Part shown: in pieces, positions 1-8,147 of the stretch
Layout of the letters: each line of letters begins with the position of its first letter
Numbering within the stretch: the first letter of the stretch is position 1
Origin: PALSA-1296 sp038210275
Lineage (GTDB): Bacteria > Bacteroidota > Ignavibacteria > Palsa-1295
Length of the DNA: 64,000 nucleotides
Assembly (NCBI GenBank): GCA_038210275.1
Contig: JBBQWV010000011.1
Span: 1-64,000 of the forward strand
Reading direction: 5' to 3'
The notes under the pieces: generated by a model
Databases searched by the model: none
Told to the model about the DNA's origin: nothing
The model's input: the letters and a program-made list of their open reading frames with translations, nothing else
Program-made: the position numbers and the translations under genes

Positions 1-82
1 GGAGGGCTCGCATAATGGTATTGCAGCAGTCTTGAAAACTGCCAGCCGCAAGGCTATGAGAGTTCGACTCCCTCGCCCTCCG
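1..82 (+). tRNA. tRNA-Ser(UGA)
   Basis: The window opens exactly on a cloverleaf. The acceptor arm GGAGGGC at 1-7 pairs with GCCCTCC at 75-81, with discriminator G82. The anticodon stem GCAGT/ACTGC (26-30/38-42) encloses loop CTTGAAA, so the anticodon is TGA (33-35) and the tRNA reads UCA. A long variable arm (AGCCGCAAGGCT) is typical of tRNA-Ser. The T-arm has GTTCGACTC. No CCA is encoded. The fold was made by eye. Confidence 0.93.
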
Positions 83-88
83 CACGTT

Positions 89-667
89 GTGAAATCAAAG
101 ACCGAACAGCCATTATTTTTTGAAACTCAAAAAGAGTGGACTGTTTGGCTTGCTAAGAATTACATGAAAGAAGAAGGCATTTGGCTGCGTTTCTTCAAAA
201 AAGCCTCTGGTATAACTTCCCTTAATTATCCCCAAGCATTAGATGTAGCGCTCTGTTACGGTTGGATAGACGGTCAGTCAAAACCGTGGGATGAAAATTC
301 ATGGATCCAGCGATACACTCCCCGACGTGCCAAGAGTTTATGGTCTCAGCGAAATAAAGATCACGTTGCCCGGCTTATCAAATCAAAAAAAATGCGTGCT
401 CCGGGGTTGAAGGAAATCGAACGGGCAAAAGGCGATGGAAGATGGGATGCCGCCTACGAATCATTCAGTAAGGCGCAGGTGCCCGATGATTTTCTTGCCA
501 AGCTATCCAAAGATAAGAAAGCCCATGCTTTTTTTAAGACATTGAATAAAACGAATGTGTACGCGATTGTCTGGAGATTGCAAACGGCAGTAAAACCTGA
601 AACCCGCGAAAAAAGAATGCAAGCGATCCTTGCGATGCTCTCAGAAGAGAAGAAATTCCACGGATAA
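89..667 (+). CDS. YdeI/OmpD-associated (OmdA) family protein
   Basis: About 192 residues resembling the YdeI/OmdA family, sometimes labelled bacteriocin-protection protein. The biochemical function is unknown. Family-like signatures are the N-terminal segment EWTVWLAKNY, the segment ALCYGWIDGQ, and WIQRYTPRRAKSLWS. The open frame extends back into the tRNA, so an upstream ATG at 32 cannot be the start. The best start is GTG at 89, just after the tRNA, which gives the expected N-terminus. No good ribosome binding site is visible. The gene converges on the tatA-like gene with a 2-bp gap. Family assignment is from recall of motifs. Confidence 0.75.
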   Translation: MKSKTEQPLFFETQKEWTVWLAKNYMKEEGIWLRFFKKASGITSLNYPQALDVALCYGWIDGQSKPWDENSWIQRYTPRRAKSLWSQRNKDHVARLIKSKKMRAPGLKEIERAKGDGRWDAAYESFSKAQVPDDFLAKLSKDKKAHAFFKTLNKTNVYAIVWRLQTAVKPETREKRMQAILAMLSEEKKFHG

Positions 668-669
668 TG

Positions 670-1068
670 TTATACGACGCTATGCGGTGGTGTCGGAGGG
701 GTAACAATCGGCTCTTCAGTCCCAACTGATGCAACCGGAGATGGAAACGATTCAGGGGTTGCGATTGGCAAAGGCGTAGGTGCTGGAAGTGGGTTCCCGA
801 AATTCTGCATAGACTGAACAGTATCCTGAATAGGCTTCTGGGCTTCGGTGAGGTGCTGATCGAATTGAGATTTTGCTGTTTGCAATACCTCCATCGGCTC
901 TTTCATGACGGTTTTTAACTGATCTTCCAAGCCTTCTTTTGCATCGCGGAATTTGCGCAGACCTTTCCCCAAACTTGTTGCAAGCTCGGGGATTTTCTTC
1001 GGTCCGAAGAAAATCAGAATGACTAAAAAGATAAGGAGAACTTCTCCTCCACCTAAATTCTCAAACAT
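670..1068 (-). CDS. tatA: Twin-arginine translocase TatA/TatB-family protein
   Basis: 132 residues. There is one N-terminal membrane helix (about residues 8-21), then the FGPKKIPELA hinge and an amphipathic helix (LGKGLRKFRDAKEG), the standard TatA/TatB layout. A long Pro/Thr-rich tail follows. Tat proteins multimerise with TatC to export folded proteins across the inner membrane; no tatC is in this window. The gene lies 12 bp after a shorter TatA and is probably co-transcribed with it. The longer tail could mean it acts as the TatB-like partner, but the hinge FGPKK is TatA-like. Last gene of the minus-strand purS-purQ-tatA run. Confidence 0.85.
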   Translation of the reverse strand: MFENLGGGEVLLIFLVILIFFGPKKIPELATSLGKGLRKFRDAKEGLEDQLKTVMKEPMEVLQTAKSQFDQHLTEAQKPIQDTVQSMQNFGNPLPAPTPLPIATPESFPSPVASVGTEEPIVTPPTPPHSVV

Positions 1069-1080
1069 GAAACGTATTCC

Positions 1081-1293
1081 TTATTTGATCTGCGTCGTTG
1101 TTGTTGTTGTCTGCGTCGGAGGCGGAGGGGTTGGGGTTTCTCCGTCAGTATGCGTTCCCTCGGAAGCTTTCTTGAATTCATTGATGCCTTTTCCTAAGCC
1201 GCGCATAAGCTCCGGAATTTTCTTGCCGCCGAAAAGTAAAACGACGATGGCAACGATAATGAGTAATTCGAAAGCGCCTAAATTTTTAAACAT
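1081..1293 (-). CDS. tatA: Sec-independent translocase TatA
   Basis: 70 residues. A membrane helix (ELLIIVAIVVLLFGG, about residues 9-23) is followed by KKIPELMRGLGKGINEFKKA, the conserved TatA hinge and amphipathic helix, then a Thr/Pro tail. The length is normal for TatA. It sits between a small membrane peptide and a second, longer TatA-family gene on the same strand. Two adjacent TatA paralogues with different tails suggest separate TatA- and TatB-like roles (inference). Confidence 0.9.
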   Translation of the reverse strand: MFKNLGAFELLIIVAIVVLLFGGKKIPELMRGLGKGINEFKKASEGTHTDGETPTPPPPTQTTTTTTQIK

Positions 1294-1378
1294 GATATTC
1301 TCCTATAAATAAAATTTATCAGTGCTACCCTACAGTGGCAAAACTTCGGAACTGGTGAGAAGGTTCGTTAAAAACAAA

Positions 1379-1522
1379 TCACTTCTTCTGAAACCATGAA
1401 GTCCTGTACTTGCCTTTGCGCGGCGGATGCGCATTCTTGACTGCTCCGATAAGTATCGCACCAAGTGCAATAAGTGCCAAAACCAATATGCCTGCTTGCA
1501 AAAACTGCATGATGTTGAACAA
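1379..1522 (-). CDS. Small single-pass membrane peptide
   Basis: A small open frame of 43 codons from ATG at 1510, or 47 from TTG at 1522. The TTG start has an AGAGG motif 7 bases upstream, while ATG has none at proper distance, so the longer form is preferred. The product has one hydrophobic segment (AGILVLALIALGAILIG) and a basic tail ending in FQKK. It lies about 45 bp after purQ and 85 bp before tatA on the same strand. I do not recognise a family. Coding potential rests on the membrane segment, spacing and strand, so it is a candidate only. Confidence 0.5.
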   Translation of the reverse strand: MFNIMQFLQAGILVLALIALGAILIGAVKNAHPPRKGKYRTSWFQKK

Positions 1523-1567
1523 TGAGATGCCTCTGTAATGAATTAAGTTTAATGGCGTTAGCCGAAA

Positions 1568-2290
1568 TTATTGGGCTTCTTTTGCTTCACGGGCAAATTC
1601 GAAATGCCGTTTCAGCGACGTGAAGACCTTTAACCCGTCAGCGCTGCCAAGCATTGCTTCGCAAGCACGTTCAGGATGAGGCATCATGCCAAGCACGTTT
1701 CCTTCTTTATTGATGATGCCGGCAATATTATTGACCGATCCGTTCGGATTCGCATCCTGAGTTATCTCGCCATTTTCGCCGGAATATCTGAAAACAACTT
1801 GCTTATTTATCTCCAAATTTTCGATCACTTCCTGATCTGCCATATAAAGTCCTTCGCCATGGGCGATGGGGACTTTGATGACTTCACCCGGAAGCAGTGA
1901 ATTGGTAAAACGAGTATCGGTATTTTCCGAACGGAGATTCACCCACTTGCACCTAAATTTCAGATTTTCGTTGCGGATCAAAACTCCGGGGAGTAATCCA
2001 CTTTCGCAGAGAACTTGAAATCCATTACAAATGCCGATCACTGTGCCGCCGTTATTTGCAAAGCGGATAACATCTTTCATCACCGGAGAAAACCTGGCTA
2101 TTGCTCCGGTGCGAAGATAATCGCCATACGAAAATCCGCCCGGCAGAATAACGAGATCAACACCTTTGCCGATACTCTCATCTTTATGCCAAATAAATTC
2201 CGTATCCGGATTTTCTGCAACATTTTTCACAGCATGGATTGCATCGTGATCGCAGTTGGAGCCGGGAAAAACGATGATGCGTGTCTTCAT
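1568..2290 (-). CDS. purQ: Phosphoribosylformylglycinamidine synthase subunit PurQ
   Basis: 240 residues. PurQ is the glutaminase subunit of FGAM synthase (purine synthesis step 4), delivering ammonia to PurL. Visible are the start MKTRIIVFPGSNCD, the nucleophile region GICNGFQVLCE, and the His/Glu of the triad in MMPHPERACE. Its ATG overlaps the purS stop by 4 bp (ATGA), so translation is probably coupled. Length is normal for stand-alone PurQ. PurL is not in the window. Confidence 0.96.
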   Translation of the reverse strand: MKTRIIVFPGSNCDHDAIHAVKNVAENPDTEFIWHKDESIGKGVDLVILPGGFSYGDYLRTGAIARFSPVMKDVIRFANNGGTVIGICNGFQVLCESGLLPGVLIRNENLKFRCKWVNLRSENTDTRFTNSLLPGEVIKVPIAHGEGLYMADQEVIENLEINKQVVFRYSGENGEITQDANPNGSVNNIAGIINKEGNVLGMMPHPERACEAMLGSADGLKVFTSLKRHFEFAREAKEAQ

Positions 2291-2550
2291 TTTCCTGCAG
2301 CTTCTTTGATATCAACAACGCGGAAAGTTTCCATGATGGGGTTTGCAAGCAGCTTGCGGCTTGATTCCTCGGCGATCGCCTGTGCCTTTTCTTTCGAATC
2401 GGCAGTGACGGCAAGACGGATAAATTTCCCGATGCGAACATCGGCAACTTCCGCCATCCCAAGTGAACCCAGCGCATGATGCGTAGCTTTGCCCTGCGGA
2501 TCAAGGATAGCCTCTTTCCGCTCTGTGGCGATATAAACGTGGTAGTGCAT
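2287..2550 (-). CDS. purS: Phosphoribosylformylglycinamidine synthase subunit PurS
   Basis: 87 residues, the small PurS subunit that bridges PurQ and PurL in the three-part FGAM synthase. It shows the PurS pattern: N-terminal strand YHVYIATERKEAILDPQGKA, then HHALGSLGMAEVADVRIGKF and a C-terminal helical stretch. It is first in the minus-strand run and overlaps purQ by 4 bp. Upstream is a long repeat-filled gap, so the promoter must lie within about the first 100 bases of it. Confidence 0.94.
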   Translation of the reverse strand: MHYHVYIATERKEAILDPQGKATHHALGSLGMAEVADVRIGKFIRLAVTADSKEKAQAIAEESSRKLLANPIMETFRVVDIKEAAGK

Positions 2551-2592
2551 ATTTTTATAACAAAAATAATTGCGTCTATGTCACAGCATTTC

Positions 2593-2668
2593 AAGTCAAA
2601 ATTCAAAAGTAAAGAGTCAAAAGGGTAGCGACCCCTTTTTTTGACTTTAGAGTTTTGACTTTTGACTT
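2593..2668. repeat. GTCAAAA-family inverted repeat
   Basis: The outer ends AAGTCAAAA and TTTTGACTT are complementary, and an inner hairpin pairs AGTCAAAAGGG with CCCTTTTTTGACT around TAGCGA. It is one of four relatives in the window (also 19416-19446, 22809-22868, 40906-40979). Confidence 0.8.
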
Positions 2669-2798
2669 GCTAATTAAATTGTCAATGAACAGATCGCAGC
2701 GATATCCCTTCTGAGGATCACTCTCCGATCAAAAAAAACTGGATGCGAATTTGTTTAGTAGTTGGTAGTTTTGTAGTTTAGTAGTTAGTAAAAAAAGT

Positions 2799-2839
2799 GT
2801 CATTGCGAGGAGTCCGCTTGCGGACGACGTGGCAATCTC
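2799..2839. repeat. CATTGCGAG-type palindromic repeat
   Basis: The element starts GTCATTGCGAGGAGTCCGC, has a short inner hairpin TCCGCTTGCGGA, and ends in GACGTGGCAATCTC. It is nearly the same as the start of the large element at 59634, except that there one inner pairing base is changed (TGCAGA for TGCGGA). It belongs to the family that also occurs at 22448, 56845 and 59634. Confidence 0.8.
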
Positions 2840-3328
2840 AAATAGTTATCGTAGTAGTAAATCTCCAGATTAGAGATTAAGAGTGGTGCTTAGCTAACTC
2901 ATAGCTCAGTCCTCATTGCTCATAGCTACTCCCACAACCCTACGGTTGCAAATCGCTTCCCAATATCTCTCTCTTTATTTTTATCCGTTTACCGGCAGGA
3001 TTTCGCCCAGATGCCAAAGGGCAAAATATCAAAAGGAATAGAAGGCTGGATTGTGGGTTTCAGAGCATCTTACAGGACGTAAGAAACTTAAAAATTCATA
3101 CAAAAATATATAATGTCGAACTTTCTAATGCAAATATACGCATAAAAAGTGGTTTTGTCAAGCCCCCCTAACCAAACTATTTTCAAAATCGCCGTTTCCA
3201 GCTCAAAATCGCCAAAGATTTTTTTGGGGGTGAAATGTGGGAGTAGATGCCTATGGGAAATAGGCGGTCGGGTTTCTGGTAGTCAGGTATAAAATCGCAT
3301 GGTAACGTGCGTAATTGTTTTTGGCACC

Positions 3329-3682
3329 CTAACCCAACACATCAAAATACCTAAGAGCCAAAAAGAAAAGATAATATACGGCAACCGTTGCACCTCCAGA
3401 AATTCCCATTGCCAAAGGAAATGACATTTGCTGCCTCAATAGATACGAGAACAGTGGGAAAAAAGCGAGTGAAGGAATCACCATCCAGAAAATATCCATT
3501 GAGAGCTGAGCAACAGGCTCGTTTTCATGCTTATCAATGTAAAGCCAAATGAAAGCCAGAAGCGAGGTCAGAGGTAAGGACGCAAGAATAGCCCCGACAA
3601 TGCTTGAGCGCTTTCCGATCTCTGAAATCGCAACAACAAGTATTGCCGTAAGAAACACTTTTATGATTATTCTGAAGTCCAT
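3329..3682 (-). CDS. DUF3147-like small integral membrane protein
   Basis: 117 residues with about four hydrophobic segments: VFLTAILVVAISEI, VGAILASLPLTSLLAFIWLY, IFWMVIPSLAFFPLFSYLL and MGISGGATVAVYYLFFLAL. The segment KRSSIVGAILASLPLTS recalls DUF3147 proteins, whose function is unknown. It stands alone on the minus strand and diverges from the P450 gene. There is no enzymatic motif. Confidence 0.65.
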   Translation of the reverse strand: MDFRIIIKVFLTAILVVAISEIGKRSSIVGAILASLPLTSLLAFIWLYIDKHENEPVAQLSMDIFWMVIPSLAFFPLFSYLLRQQMSFPLAMGISGGATVAVYYLFFLALRYFDVLG

Positions 3683-3894
3683 TTTCTGCTCAAAATTTTT
3701 TAATTTACATTCCCAATTTTAATTTTTCAAAACATCCACCCCTGCCTGTTTGTCTTCTTTGTTCTTCTGCAAAGATATGCACGTAAGCTTAATGCTAAAA
3801 TGAAAACCATCAATCGTACGAGATGCGGTGAGATAAAGAATTGATCTGAAACCATGATGGCGCGGAAATCGTATCGGTCTTAAAAGATCAACGA

Positions 3895-5244
3895 ATGACT
3901 ACATCTCTTCCGCGCCCGATAACCCGAAATCCTGATACTCCGATTCTCCGTGCTTATCGCGGGATTTTCTGGAATCGCATCAAACTGCTCGAACGGCTGG
4001 AAAGCTGGCATCCCGATATTGTTCTGACAACATTTGGTAAGCGCGGACTCATCCTTGTTAATCGTCCTGATTATGTACATGAAGTTTTAGTTGAGCAAGC
4101 GGATAAATTTCATAAAGGCAGAGAGTTTACACTTTATACTCGACCTTTACTTGGTAACGGTCTTCTGCACTCCGAAGAAGAGATTCATAAACGCAATCGC
4201 AAGTTAGTCGCTCCGGCTTTTGTTCATCGCCGCATCCGTGAATATGCAAAGATCATGTGCGACTATACTGTTCGTGCGATCAATGAGTGGAAAGATGGCG
4301 ATGTCATCGACATCTCGCGTGAAATGATGCGGATTACGTTGGGAATTACCGGAAAAACACTTTTTAATTCCGATCTATCAGGTGAAGCTGATGATGTTAA
4401 AAAAAGACTGACCTATTTAATGCATTATGCCGAGCAGCAGCTTCGCATTCCATTTCACGTACCCTTCGAATGGCGAACGCCTCGGAATAACCGCGTTCGC
4501 AAAGCGATTGCCGGGCTTGATAAAATAATTTATGGTATGATCGCTGAACGTCGCGCTTCCGAATCCGATGTCGGAGATCTGCTTTCGATGCTGCTCATGG
4601 CACGCGATGAAGATGATGGAACAGGAATGACCGATAAACAAGTGCGTGACGAAGCAATGACGATATTCCTTGCCGGACATGAAACGACGGCAAATGCTGC
4701 GACATGGATGTGGTACTTACTTGCAAAAAATCCTGATGTCTATCAGAAATTACGCGATGAAGTTGCAATCTTACAAGGAATTCCACCAACACTTGAAGAT
4801 CTTCCGAAGCTTCCCTATACGTTGCAGATATTCAAAGAGGCAATGCGGCTTTACCCTCCGGCATATATTATTGTTCGAACAGCGATAGAAGATTGCATGA
4901 TCGACGGATATTTGATCAAAGCGAATACAGCGATCATGATCAGTCCATATTTGCTTCACCGAAAAGCAGAATATTTTCCAGATCCCGAAAAATTTGATCC
5001 CGATCGGTTTTCACCTGAGAGAGAACGCACAATTCCAAGAAATGGATATTTGCCTTTTGGTGCAGGACCACGAGTTTGTATCGGCAATCAATTTGCACTA
5101 ATAGAAGGACATTTAATGACGGCGACGATCGCACAACGATTTTCTTTCGAGCTGCTTGACGATGCACCTGTCGAAACCGAACCTCTGATTACACTCCGCC
5201 CCAAAGGAGGAATACGAGTGCGAGTTCATGATATGCAACATTAA
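3895..5244 (+). CDS. Cytochrome P450
   Basis: 449 residues, a soluble bacterial P450 (no N-terminal anchor). Signatures: the I-helix oxygen-activation motif AGHETT (residues 260-265), the ExxR pair E315/R318 in EAMRLYPP, the PERF-like region FDPDRFSP, and the heme loop FGAGPRVCIG with Cys395 as thiolate ligand. Such enzymes hydroxylate lipophilic substrates with electrons from a redox partner. No ferredoxin or reductase gene is nearby, so neither the substrate nor the partner can be inferred. Monocistronic, convergent with meaB. Confidence 0.95.
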   Translation: MTTSLPRPITRNPDTPILRAYRGIFWNRIKLLERLESWHPDIVLTTFGKRGLILVNRPDYVHEVLVEQADKFHKGREFTLYTRPLLGNGLLHSEEEIHKRNRKLVAPAFVHRRIREYAKIMCDYTVRAINEWKDGDVIDISREMMRITLGITGKTLFNSDLSGEADDVKKRLTYLMHYAEQQLRIPFHVPFEWRTPRNNRVRKAIAGLDKIIYGMIAERRASESDVGDLLSMLLMARDEDDGTGMTDKQVRDEAMTIFLAGHETTANAATWMWYLLAKNPDVYQKLRDEVAILQGIPPTLEDLPKLPYTLQIFKEAMRLYPPAYIIVRTAIEDCMIDGYLIKANTAIMISPYLLHRKAEYFPDPEKFDPDRFSPERERTIPRNGYLPFGAGPRVCIGNQFALIEGHLMTATIAQRFSFELLDDAPVETEPLITLRPKGGIRVRVHDMQH

Positions 5245-5308
5245 ATTTATTATTGAGAATTTTATCGCTCAGAATAAAGTGTGATGTCGTATATTCATCA
5301 CATAGTGC

Positions 5309-6262
5309 TTACTTCGCCCTGAACTCTCTGACCAGTTCGAGAGCTACTTCGTAACTTGATTCTTTATGTGCTGCGACATTTTTTAATCTCTCTCCTAATT
5401 TTTGCGTGCGTTCGGCAGTCCAGAAATCTACTCGCAGAAAACTTTCTACTAATTCGATAACGCGCTCGCGTTCGCGTTCTATTCTTCGTAACTCAATCGT
5501 ATTTGTTTTTATGAGATGCGCTTTATGTCGTTCGATCTCGGCAAGGACTTCCTCAATTCCTTTTGCTTTACTTGCAACGGTCGAGATCACATCGGGAATC
5601 CATTCATCAACGGCATGAGTGATACGGAAGGTCAAAATAGTTTTGATTGCGCGGACAGCCTGCTCGGCTCCTTCGCGGTCGCTCTTATTGAGTACGAAAA
5701 AATCGGCAATTTCCATCAATCCCGATTTCATTGCTTGCACGGCATCGCCGGATTCAGGGACGAGAACAACGATGGTTGTATCGGCAGCTTTTGCAATATC
5801 AAGTTCGGATTGACCAACACCGACAGTTTCAAAGATCACAACATCAAATCCGGCTGCATCAAGCACATCGGCAGCATCTTTCGCCTTTGCTGATAAGCCG
5901 CCCAGCGAGCCTCTGGTTGCCATTGAACGGACGAAGACGCCGTTATCCATCGCGACATCCTGCATTCTGATCCTATCGCCAAGCAATGCGCCACCGGTGA
6001 ATGGGCTGGTCGGATCAATGGCGATAATGCCGACGGTCTTGCCTTGCTTGCGAAGGGCTTTTGTCATCTGGGAAGTCAGTGTAGACTTGCCTGCGCCGGG
6101 AGGTCCGGTGATACCAATCCGGTAGGCATTGCCAAGTTTCGGAGCAAGTTCATGCAATAGCTCGGCAGCCTGCGGCGAATCGTTCTCAACGATGCTGATC
6201 GCCTGCGCAATGCCGCGGCGGTCTTGAAGAGAAATGCGATTAATTATGGAAAGTTTATCCAA
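5309..6262 (-). CDS. meaB: Methylmalonyl-CoA mutase-associated GTPase MeaB
   Basis: 317 residues, a SIMIBI-class G3E GTPase that protects and reloads the cobalamin cofactor of methylmalonyl-CoA mutase. Visible are the P-loop GITGPPGAGKST (50-61), AIDPTSPFTGGALLGDRIRM (switch region), ETVGVGQ (145-151) and the base-specificity motif NKSD (192-195). The C-terminal dimerisation arm is present. The mutase genes are not in the window. Length is typical. Confidence 0.94.
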   Translation of the reverse strand: MDKLSIINRISLQDRRGIAQAISIVENDSPQAAELLHELAPKLGNAYRIGITGPPGAGKSTLTSQMTKALRKQGKTVGIIAIDPTSPFTGGALLGDRIRMQDVAMDNGVFVRSMATRGSLGGLSAKAKDAADVLDAAGFDVVIFETVGVGQSELDIAKAADTTIVVLVPESGDAVQAMKSGLMEIADFFVLNKSDREGAEQAVRAIKTILTFRITHAVDEWIPDVISTVASKAKGIEEVLAEIERHKAHLIKTNTIELRRIERERERVIELVESFLRVDFWTAERTQKLGERLKNVAAHKESSYEVALELVREFRAK

Positions 6263-6327
6263 TGAAAGTTATTAGTATAGAGTGCAAATTTACGGGAATA
6301 TTTGGAATGAGGATTGACGAACACTTT

Positions 6328-6756
6328 TTATTCAGCTATTCGCATTTCTTTCTCGAAGTCTGATGCTTTTATGATGACAGCAGTTTTGAATGATTTTAAT
6401 TCAAGAAGCGCCTTATCTCCTGTAATTAAATAATCTGCCTTGGATTTTTCGATTAGGTCAAGAAGGAAACTATCTTTTGGATCTTGCTCAAAATGATGAG
6501 AAGATTTAACGGTATAGTGTTCTCCGACAGCTTTAAGGAATACAGAAAGATCATCAACCTTGTCTGGTGGAAAATAACGGGTTAACTTTGTTCTTTTCGC
6601 GGTTTCCAGTAATTCGAGAAGCAGGTGATCTGAGGTGACAATAATAATCCTTCTATCGGAGATGTATTCCTGAATATTCTGTAATTGCTTTCCGATCAAA
6701 AAGCTTATCCAAATATTCGTATCAAAAATAACTTTAATGCTTCTTGGACTTTTCAT
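6328..6756 (-). CDS. PIN-domain toxin (putative endoribonuclease)
   Basis: About 142 residues from the ATG at 6756 (an upstream ATG at 6774 is also possible). It is a PIN-family nuclease: the first acidic residue is in VIFDTNIW, an acidic helix is LLLELLE, and the late acidic cluster is DPKDSFLLDL and ADYLITGDKALL. Toxins of this family cleave RNA. The start overlaps the end of the small upstream gene, as in toxin/antitoxin pairs. Confidence 0.82.
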   Translation of the reverse strand: MKSPRSIKVIFDTNIWISFLIGKQLQNIQEYISDRRIIIVTSDHLLLELLETAKRTKLTRYFPPDKVDDLSVFLKAVGEHYTVKSSHHFEQDPKDSFLLDLIEKSKADYLITGDKALLELKSFKTAVIIKASDFEKEMRIAE

Positions 6757-6970
6757 AGAGTCGCTGACGAACAATTTCCACTTCGCTATCTATTGTTTCA
6801 AGAGAAAGATCATCAGTGCGAAAAGCGCGAAGAAGTCGCGAAAGTGAATTTCCGACCTCCTCTTTTTCCAGTTCTTTCGAAAGCTTGATCTTCTCTTTCT
6901 GGGGTAATTGTTTTACGACCTGAAGAATCTGTTCAAAATTTATCGGTATGTTATATGTTCCTGTTCTCAT
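6734..6970 (-). CDS. Putative antitoxin of the PIN toxin
   Basis: 78 residues, charged and helical (LPQKEKIKLSKELEKE, then EVEIVRQRLYEKSKKH). It overlaps the PIN gene by 23 to 41 bp depending on the toxin start, and is upstream of it, the usual antitoxin-toxin order. The antitoxin role is inferred from position and size. I do not see a clear DNA-binding fold. Confidence 0.7.
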   Translation of the reverse strand: MRTGTYNIPINFEQILQVVKQLPQKEKIKLSKELEKEEVGNSLSRLLRAFRTDDLSLETIDSEVEIVRQRLYEKSKKH

Positions 6971-7008
6971 ACTTTTAACAATCTTTTGTATAGAATAAAA
7001 GTTCTCCG

Positions 7009-8139
7009 TTATAACGTTTTTCCATATACCCGGTATGTTTTATATCTTTTTCCGTTCATCATTTCGATGGCGCGGTTCATCATGTCATTGTCTTCAAGTA
7101 TCCATGAAGCTTCTCCGTATTTATAGCCTTTTTTCTCAGCGATCTCAATAGTTTTGCGGTAGAACATTGCGTCGATTCCTCTGCCGCGATATTCTTTTGC
7201 TACACCTAAGGTAAGAATACGAACGGTATCAATGGCTTTCTTTTTTGTGAGCAGATTAAATAATGCGATCGGAAGATTGAGTAAGCCGCGAGGAATTCTC
7301 GGACCGGCATGGAATGATTGATTCACATCCGGAAGCGAAAGAGCGAAGCCGATGGTCTCGCCATTTTTTTCAGCGAAGAAAATAAGATCGGGATCGTAGA
7401 TTTGTTTTAAATCGCCGGCAAGGAAATCAAACTCTTCATCCGTCATCGGCACAAAACCCCAATTCTTTTCCCAGACAGCATTATACAGCGTCTTGATCCT
7501 TTTTACTTCGTTCGCAAAATCTTTTTTATTGAATGAGCGGATGGTTATTCCTGCACGCTTCTGCATTGCTTCAGTGACGCGGACAAGTTTTTCGGAACGA
7601 GAGGTGTCGGTTGAGAGATGCCATGCAAAAAGATCTTTTGCTTTTGCGTAGCCATTCTGCTCAATGAGATCAATATAATATTTCGGATTATAGGTCATCA
7701 GCAAGACGGGCGGTTTGCCGAATCCATCTATAAGAAATCCAAGTTCATCGTTGGTCGAAGGATTATGCGGTCCGAGAATTTCGGTCATTCCTTTGGTTCG
7801 CAGACAATTTTCTGCTGCTTCGAAAAGTTTTGCGGCTACTTGTTTATCATTGATGCATTCAAAAAACCCGAAGAATCCTGCTTTATCGTCGTGAAATTTA
7901 TTGTGATTATGATTGATGATGGCGGCGATGCGACCGACGATCTTGCCATTATCTTCAGCAAGAAACCATGCAACTTCAGAATGCTTATAGAAGGGATTCT
8001 TTACTTCATCGATCAGCTTCATCCTATCCATCTCAAGCGGCGGAACCCAGTTGGGATCACTTCCATAAATATCCCACAGAAACCTGACAAACTTCAGCTT
8101 GTCAGGTTTTGAGGTGATCTGTCGTATTGAGAGAGACAC
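7009..8139 (-). CDS. GNAT-fold N-acetyltransferase-like protein
   Basis: 376 residues. N-terminal and C-terminal halves both look GNAT-like: WFLAEDNGKIVGRIAAIINH near residue 60-80, and the acetyl-CoA loop region ILTLGVAKEYRGRGIDAMFYRKTIEIAEKKGYKYGE near residue 310-345, with the R/Q-x-x-G-x-G/A pattern RGRGID. The substrate is unknown. It follows two exported proteins on the same strand by only 9 bp, so it is probably in the porU-porV transcription unit, though it looks cytoplasmic. Confidence 0.75.
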   Translation of the reverse strand: MSLSIRQITSKPDKLKFVRFLWDIYGSDPNWVPPLEMDRMKLIDEVKNPFYKHSEVAWFLAEDNGKIVGRIAAIINHNHNKFHDDKAGFFGFFECINDKQVAAKLFEAAENCLRTKGMTEILGPHNPSTNDELGFLIDGFGKPPVLLMTYNPKYYIDLIEQNGYAKAKDLFAWHLSTDTSRSEKLVRVTEAMQKRAGITIRSFNKKDFANEVKRIKTLYNAVWEKNWGFVPMTDEEFDFLAGDLKQIYDPDLIFFAEKNGETIGFALSLPDVNQSFHAGPRIPRGLLNLPIALFNLLTKKKAIDTVRILTLGVAKEYRGRGIDAMFYRKTIEIAEKKGYKYGEASWILEDNDMMNRAIEMMNGKRYKTYRVYGKTL

Positions 8140-8147
8140 GTTATGAA

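Larger units (their letters stand above)
2551..3328. other. Gene-free, repeat-rich intergenic region
   Basis: About 780 bp without a convincing gene. From left to right it holds a GTCAAAA-type inverted repeat (2593-2668), a run of TAGTAGTTNGTAGTT-like words (about 2755-2790), a CATTGCGAG-type palindrome (2799-2839), a word string of AGCTCAGTCCTCATTGCTCATAGCT type (about 2897-2925), and AT-rich DNA with a C-run near 3160 and a G-run near 3230. The small frames here are made of repeat words and are not called as genes. Confidence 0.7.

Noticed and set aside
32..88. Upstream ATG start of the YdeI-like frame
   Set aside because: It lies inside the tRNA-Ser gene; the GTG at 89 gives the family N-terminus.
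953..1312. 119-codon plus frame over the tatA genes
   Set aside because: Antisense shadow of two clear TatA genes; Val-rich low complexity.
2184..2606. 140-codon minus frame over purS/purQ
   Set aside because: It overlaps two well supported genes in another frame and has no family features.
2551..3328. Possible CRISPR-like array in the repeat-rich gap
   Set aside because: Units are unequal words with no regular spacers and no cas genes.
5516..5893. 125-codon plus frame within meaB
   Set aside because: Antisense shadow of a conserved GTPase.
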